A stretch of 64,000 nucleotides of DNA, from positions 1-64,000 of the forward strand of contig NZ_QXGR01000013.1 in NCBI RefSeq assembly GCF_003604195.1, given 5' to 3'. How positions within the stretch are numbered: the first letter of the stretch is position 1; each line of letters starts with the position of its first letter. Shown here piece by piece: positions 62,547-64,000 of this stretch. Source of the stretch: Simplicispira lacusdiani (GTDB taxonomy: Bacteria > Pseudomonadota > Gammaproteobacteria > Burkholderiales > Burkholderiaceae_C). A program made the position numbers and the translations under genes. The notes below the pieces were generated by a model. It did no database searches. It saw nothing but the letters and a program-made list of their open reading frames with translations, and was not told the DNA's origin.

Positions 62547-63116
62547 ATGCACGACTCCCCCGAACTGCGGCAGACGCTGGAGCTGGCCTTCAACCTGGCC
62601 CCGGTGGGCATGTGCGTGTCGCGCCACCGCACCATCGAGATCTGCAACGAAGCCTTCTCGCAGATGTTCGGCTTGCCCCAGGACCGGCTCATGGGCCAGT
62701 CCATGGCCTGCCTCTATCCTTCGGTGGAGGAATTCACCCACATCGGCAACCTGGGCCTGCCCGTGATGAAGGCCACGGGCAGCTACAGCGACGAGCGCAT
62801 CATGGCCCGCTCCGACGGCTCACTGTTCTGGTGCCATGTGGCCGGCCGCGCCCTGGACCGTGCCGATCCCTTCGCCCATGCGGTGTGGATGTTCGAGGAC
62901 ATCTCGCAGCGCCGCCCGGTCAGCGCGGACCTGACGGTGCGCGAGCGCGAGATCGCGCAGCACATCGTCACCGGCGCGACCAGCAAGCAGATCGCGCGCA
63001 TCCTGAACATCAGCCACCGCACCGTCGAGGCGCACCGGGGGCGGCTGATGCGCAAGCTGGGCACGACCACCACCGGGGAACTGGTGGCCATGCTGCTGGG
63101 CAACCCCGCCAGCTGA
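62547..63116 (+). CDS. PAS-domain LuxR-family transcriptional regulator
   Basis: The 189-residue protein has an N-terminal PAS domain (LAFNLAPVGMCVSRHRTIEI, CNEAFSQMFGLPQDRLMGQ) up to about residue 120 and a C-terminal LuxR/GerE helix-turn-helix (LTVREREIAQHIVTGATSKQ, IARILNISHRTVEAHRGRLM, RKLGTTTTGEL). It has no receiver domain, so it senses a ligand or signal with PAS directly. It is in the same direction as tgt, 85 bp downstream, and convergent with the transporter gene on its right. Confidence 0.9.
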   Translation: MHDSPELRQTLELAFNLAPVGMCVSRHRTIEICNEAFSQMFGLPQDRLMGQSMACLYPSVEEFTHIGNLGLPVMKATGSYSDERIMARSDGSLFWCHVAGRALDRADPFAHAVWMFEDISQRRPVSADLTVREREIAQHIVTGATSKQIARILNISHRTVEAHRGRLMRKLGTTTTGELVAMLLGNPAS

Positions 63117-63136
63117 GGCCGCTCCAGCGGCAACGC

Positions 63137-64000
63137 TCACTTCATCAGGCGCCCCGAGCGTCCGATGACCGTCACCTCCACATAGCGCGAGCCCACGCGG
63201 TTGCTCGGCGAGAAGTTCACGGTGATGCCACCCAGGTCGTATGGCCCCAGGGTTTCCAGGGCCTTGAGCACCTTGGCGCGCGTGGGCGCCGGGCCCGCGC
63301 GGCGTAGCGCCTCCACCAGCACCTTGGCGCCCAGGAACTGCTCAAAGCTGGTGTAGTTCACATGCTCGTCGGGCGCGTATTTCTTGAGCAGCGCCTGGTA
63401 TTCGCGCACCACCGGCAGGTTGGGCAGGTAGGGGAAGGGAACCACCTGGCTGATCCCCAGGCCGTGCGCGTTCTTCAGCCCCGCGAGCTTGACGATCTCG
63501 GCCGGGTCGACCACCGAGATGTTGTAGAGCTGCGCCCCGCCGCCGGCCTCGCGGTAGCGCTGGATGAAGGCCGAAGCGGGCTTGTTCACCGCGATCATGA
63601 TCACGGCCTGCGCGTCGGACTGCATGATCTTGGCCACGGCGCCATCCACCTGGTCGGTGTTGCGGTCGTAGGGAGCGGCCGCCGAGAGTTCCAGGCCCCG
63701 CTTCGCCAGCGCCTTCTGCACGCCTTCGAGCCCGGCCTTGCCGAACCCGTCGTCCTGGTACATGACGGCGATGCGCGCCATGCCCAGCGTGGTCACCTGC
63801 TGCACCATGTGCTCGGCCTCGTCGGCGTAGCCCGCGCGCACATGGAAAATCCAGGGGTTGAACGGGTTGCGCAGCGGCTCGCCCCCGGTGTACGGCGCCA
63901 CCAGGGCCGCGCCGCCCTGCTCCAGCACGCCATCGCTCAGCAGCTTGCCCACGTTGGACGTGCCCGCGAAGCCGTACAGCGCCACCAGGTCCGGGTTGGA
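63137..64000 (-). CDS. ABC transporter substrate-binding protein, branched-chain amino-acid type (partial)
   Basis: The C-terminal 287 residues of a type I periplasmic binding protein are visible; the frame remains open at the right edge, so the signal peptide and N-terminal lobe are missing. Motifs: NPWIFHVRAGYADEAEHMVQ, ARIAVMYQDDGFGKAGLEGV, DAQAVIMIAVNKPASAFIQR and the end of the second lobe (YTSFEQFLGAKVLVEALRRA). The last residues are GSRYVEVTVIGRSGRLMK. Other transporter genes would be expected to the right. Confidence 0.85.
   Translation of the reverse strand, partial: SNPDLVALYGFAGTSNVGKLLSDGVLEQGGAALVAPYTGGEPLRNPFNPWIFHVRAGYADEAEHMVQQVTTLGMARIAVMYQDDGFGKAGLEGVQKALAKRGLELSAAAPYDRNTDQVDGAVAKIMQSDAQAVIMIAVNKPASAFIQRYREAGGGAQLYNISVVDPAEIVKLAGLKNAHGLGISQVVPFPYLPNLPVVREYQALLKKYAPDEHVNYTSFEQFLGAKVLVEALRRAGPAPTRAKVLKALETLGPYDLGGITVNFSPSNRVGSRYVEVTVIGRSGRLMK

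Overview
The window is a 64 kb piece of a GC-rich betaproteobacterial chromosome, most likely from the Comamonadaceae (Acidovorax or a close relative). The evidence is the gene content and order of the flagellar cluster, a Burkholderiales-type porin, and many copies of a short repeat with an AGCGCTT-loop-AAGCGCT core that I know from Acidovorax-like genomes. No tRNA, rRNA, CRISPR array, insertion sequence or integrase was seen.

Positions 1-24.5 kb are motility. A TPR protein resembling SPINDLY-type O-GlcNAc transferases runs off the left edge on the minus strand. Then come motA-motB-cheY-cheZ, flhB-flhA-flhF-flhG-like-fliA, the convergent flgA-flgM-flgN group, and the rod/hook run flgBCDEFGH, flgIJ, flgKL. 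It ends with an HDOD signalling gene. The flhG-like gene has lost the nucleotide-binding P-loop. A perfect hairpin terminator separates flgH from flgI.

Positions 24.6-34 kb are small-molecule metabolism: a MocR regulator divergent from a LysE exporter, then a co-directional run (EamA transporter, class I/II aminotransferase, GST, two PhzF paralogues, glyoxalase-like protein, threonine dehydratase-like enzyme, histidine phosphatase). After it lies a 558-bp non-coding element with about 135-bp terminal inverted repeats. Its outermost ends belong to the same short repeat family that is scattered over the window.

Positions 34.6-49.9 kb mix housekeeping and accessory genes: creatininase-family protein, a DUF1569 gene, an AT-richer two-gene island (AAA/ABC-type ATPase plus TOPRIM-like DUF4276 protein, translationally coupled), an AlaX editing protein, a DsbD/ScsB-type reductase, a porin, a MATE exporter, a CoA-binding protein, a MetY-type sulfhydrylase, hemE and priA. 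The hemE-priA gap holds two diverged copies of a roughly 200-bp non-coding unit. Each begins with a TTATGCACA-like site and ends with a perfect DnaA box.

Positions 49.9-64 kb hold a three-gene signalling operon (CheA-like hybrid kinase, CheY-like receiver, CheX-like protein), a GNAT-Rnk fusion, an AEC transporter, two unknown membrane proteins, rep helicase, phospholipase A, an unknown small protein, a universal stress protein, tgt, a PAS-LuxR regulator and a branched-chain amino-acid binding protein cut by the right edge.

The best candidates for something undescribed are the ATPase-TOPRIM pair (36432-38197), the duplicated DnaA-box units (47168-47715) and the inverted-repeat element with its relatives, some of which are read in frame inside proteins.
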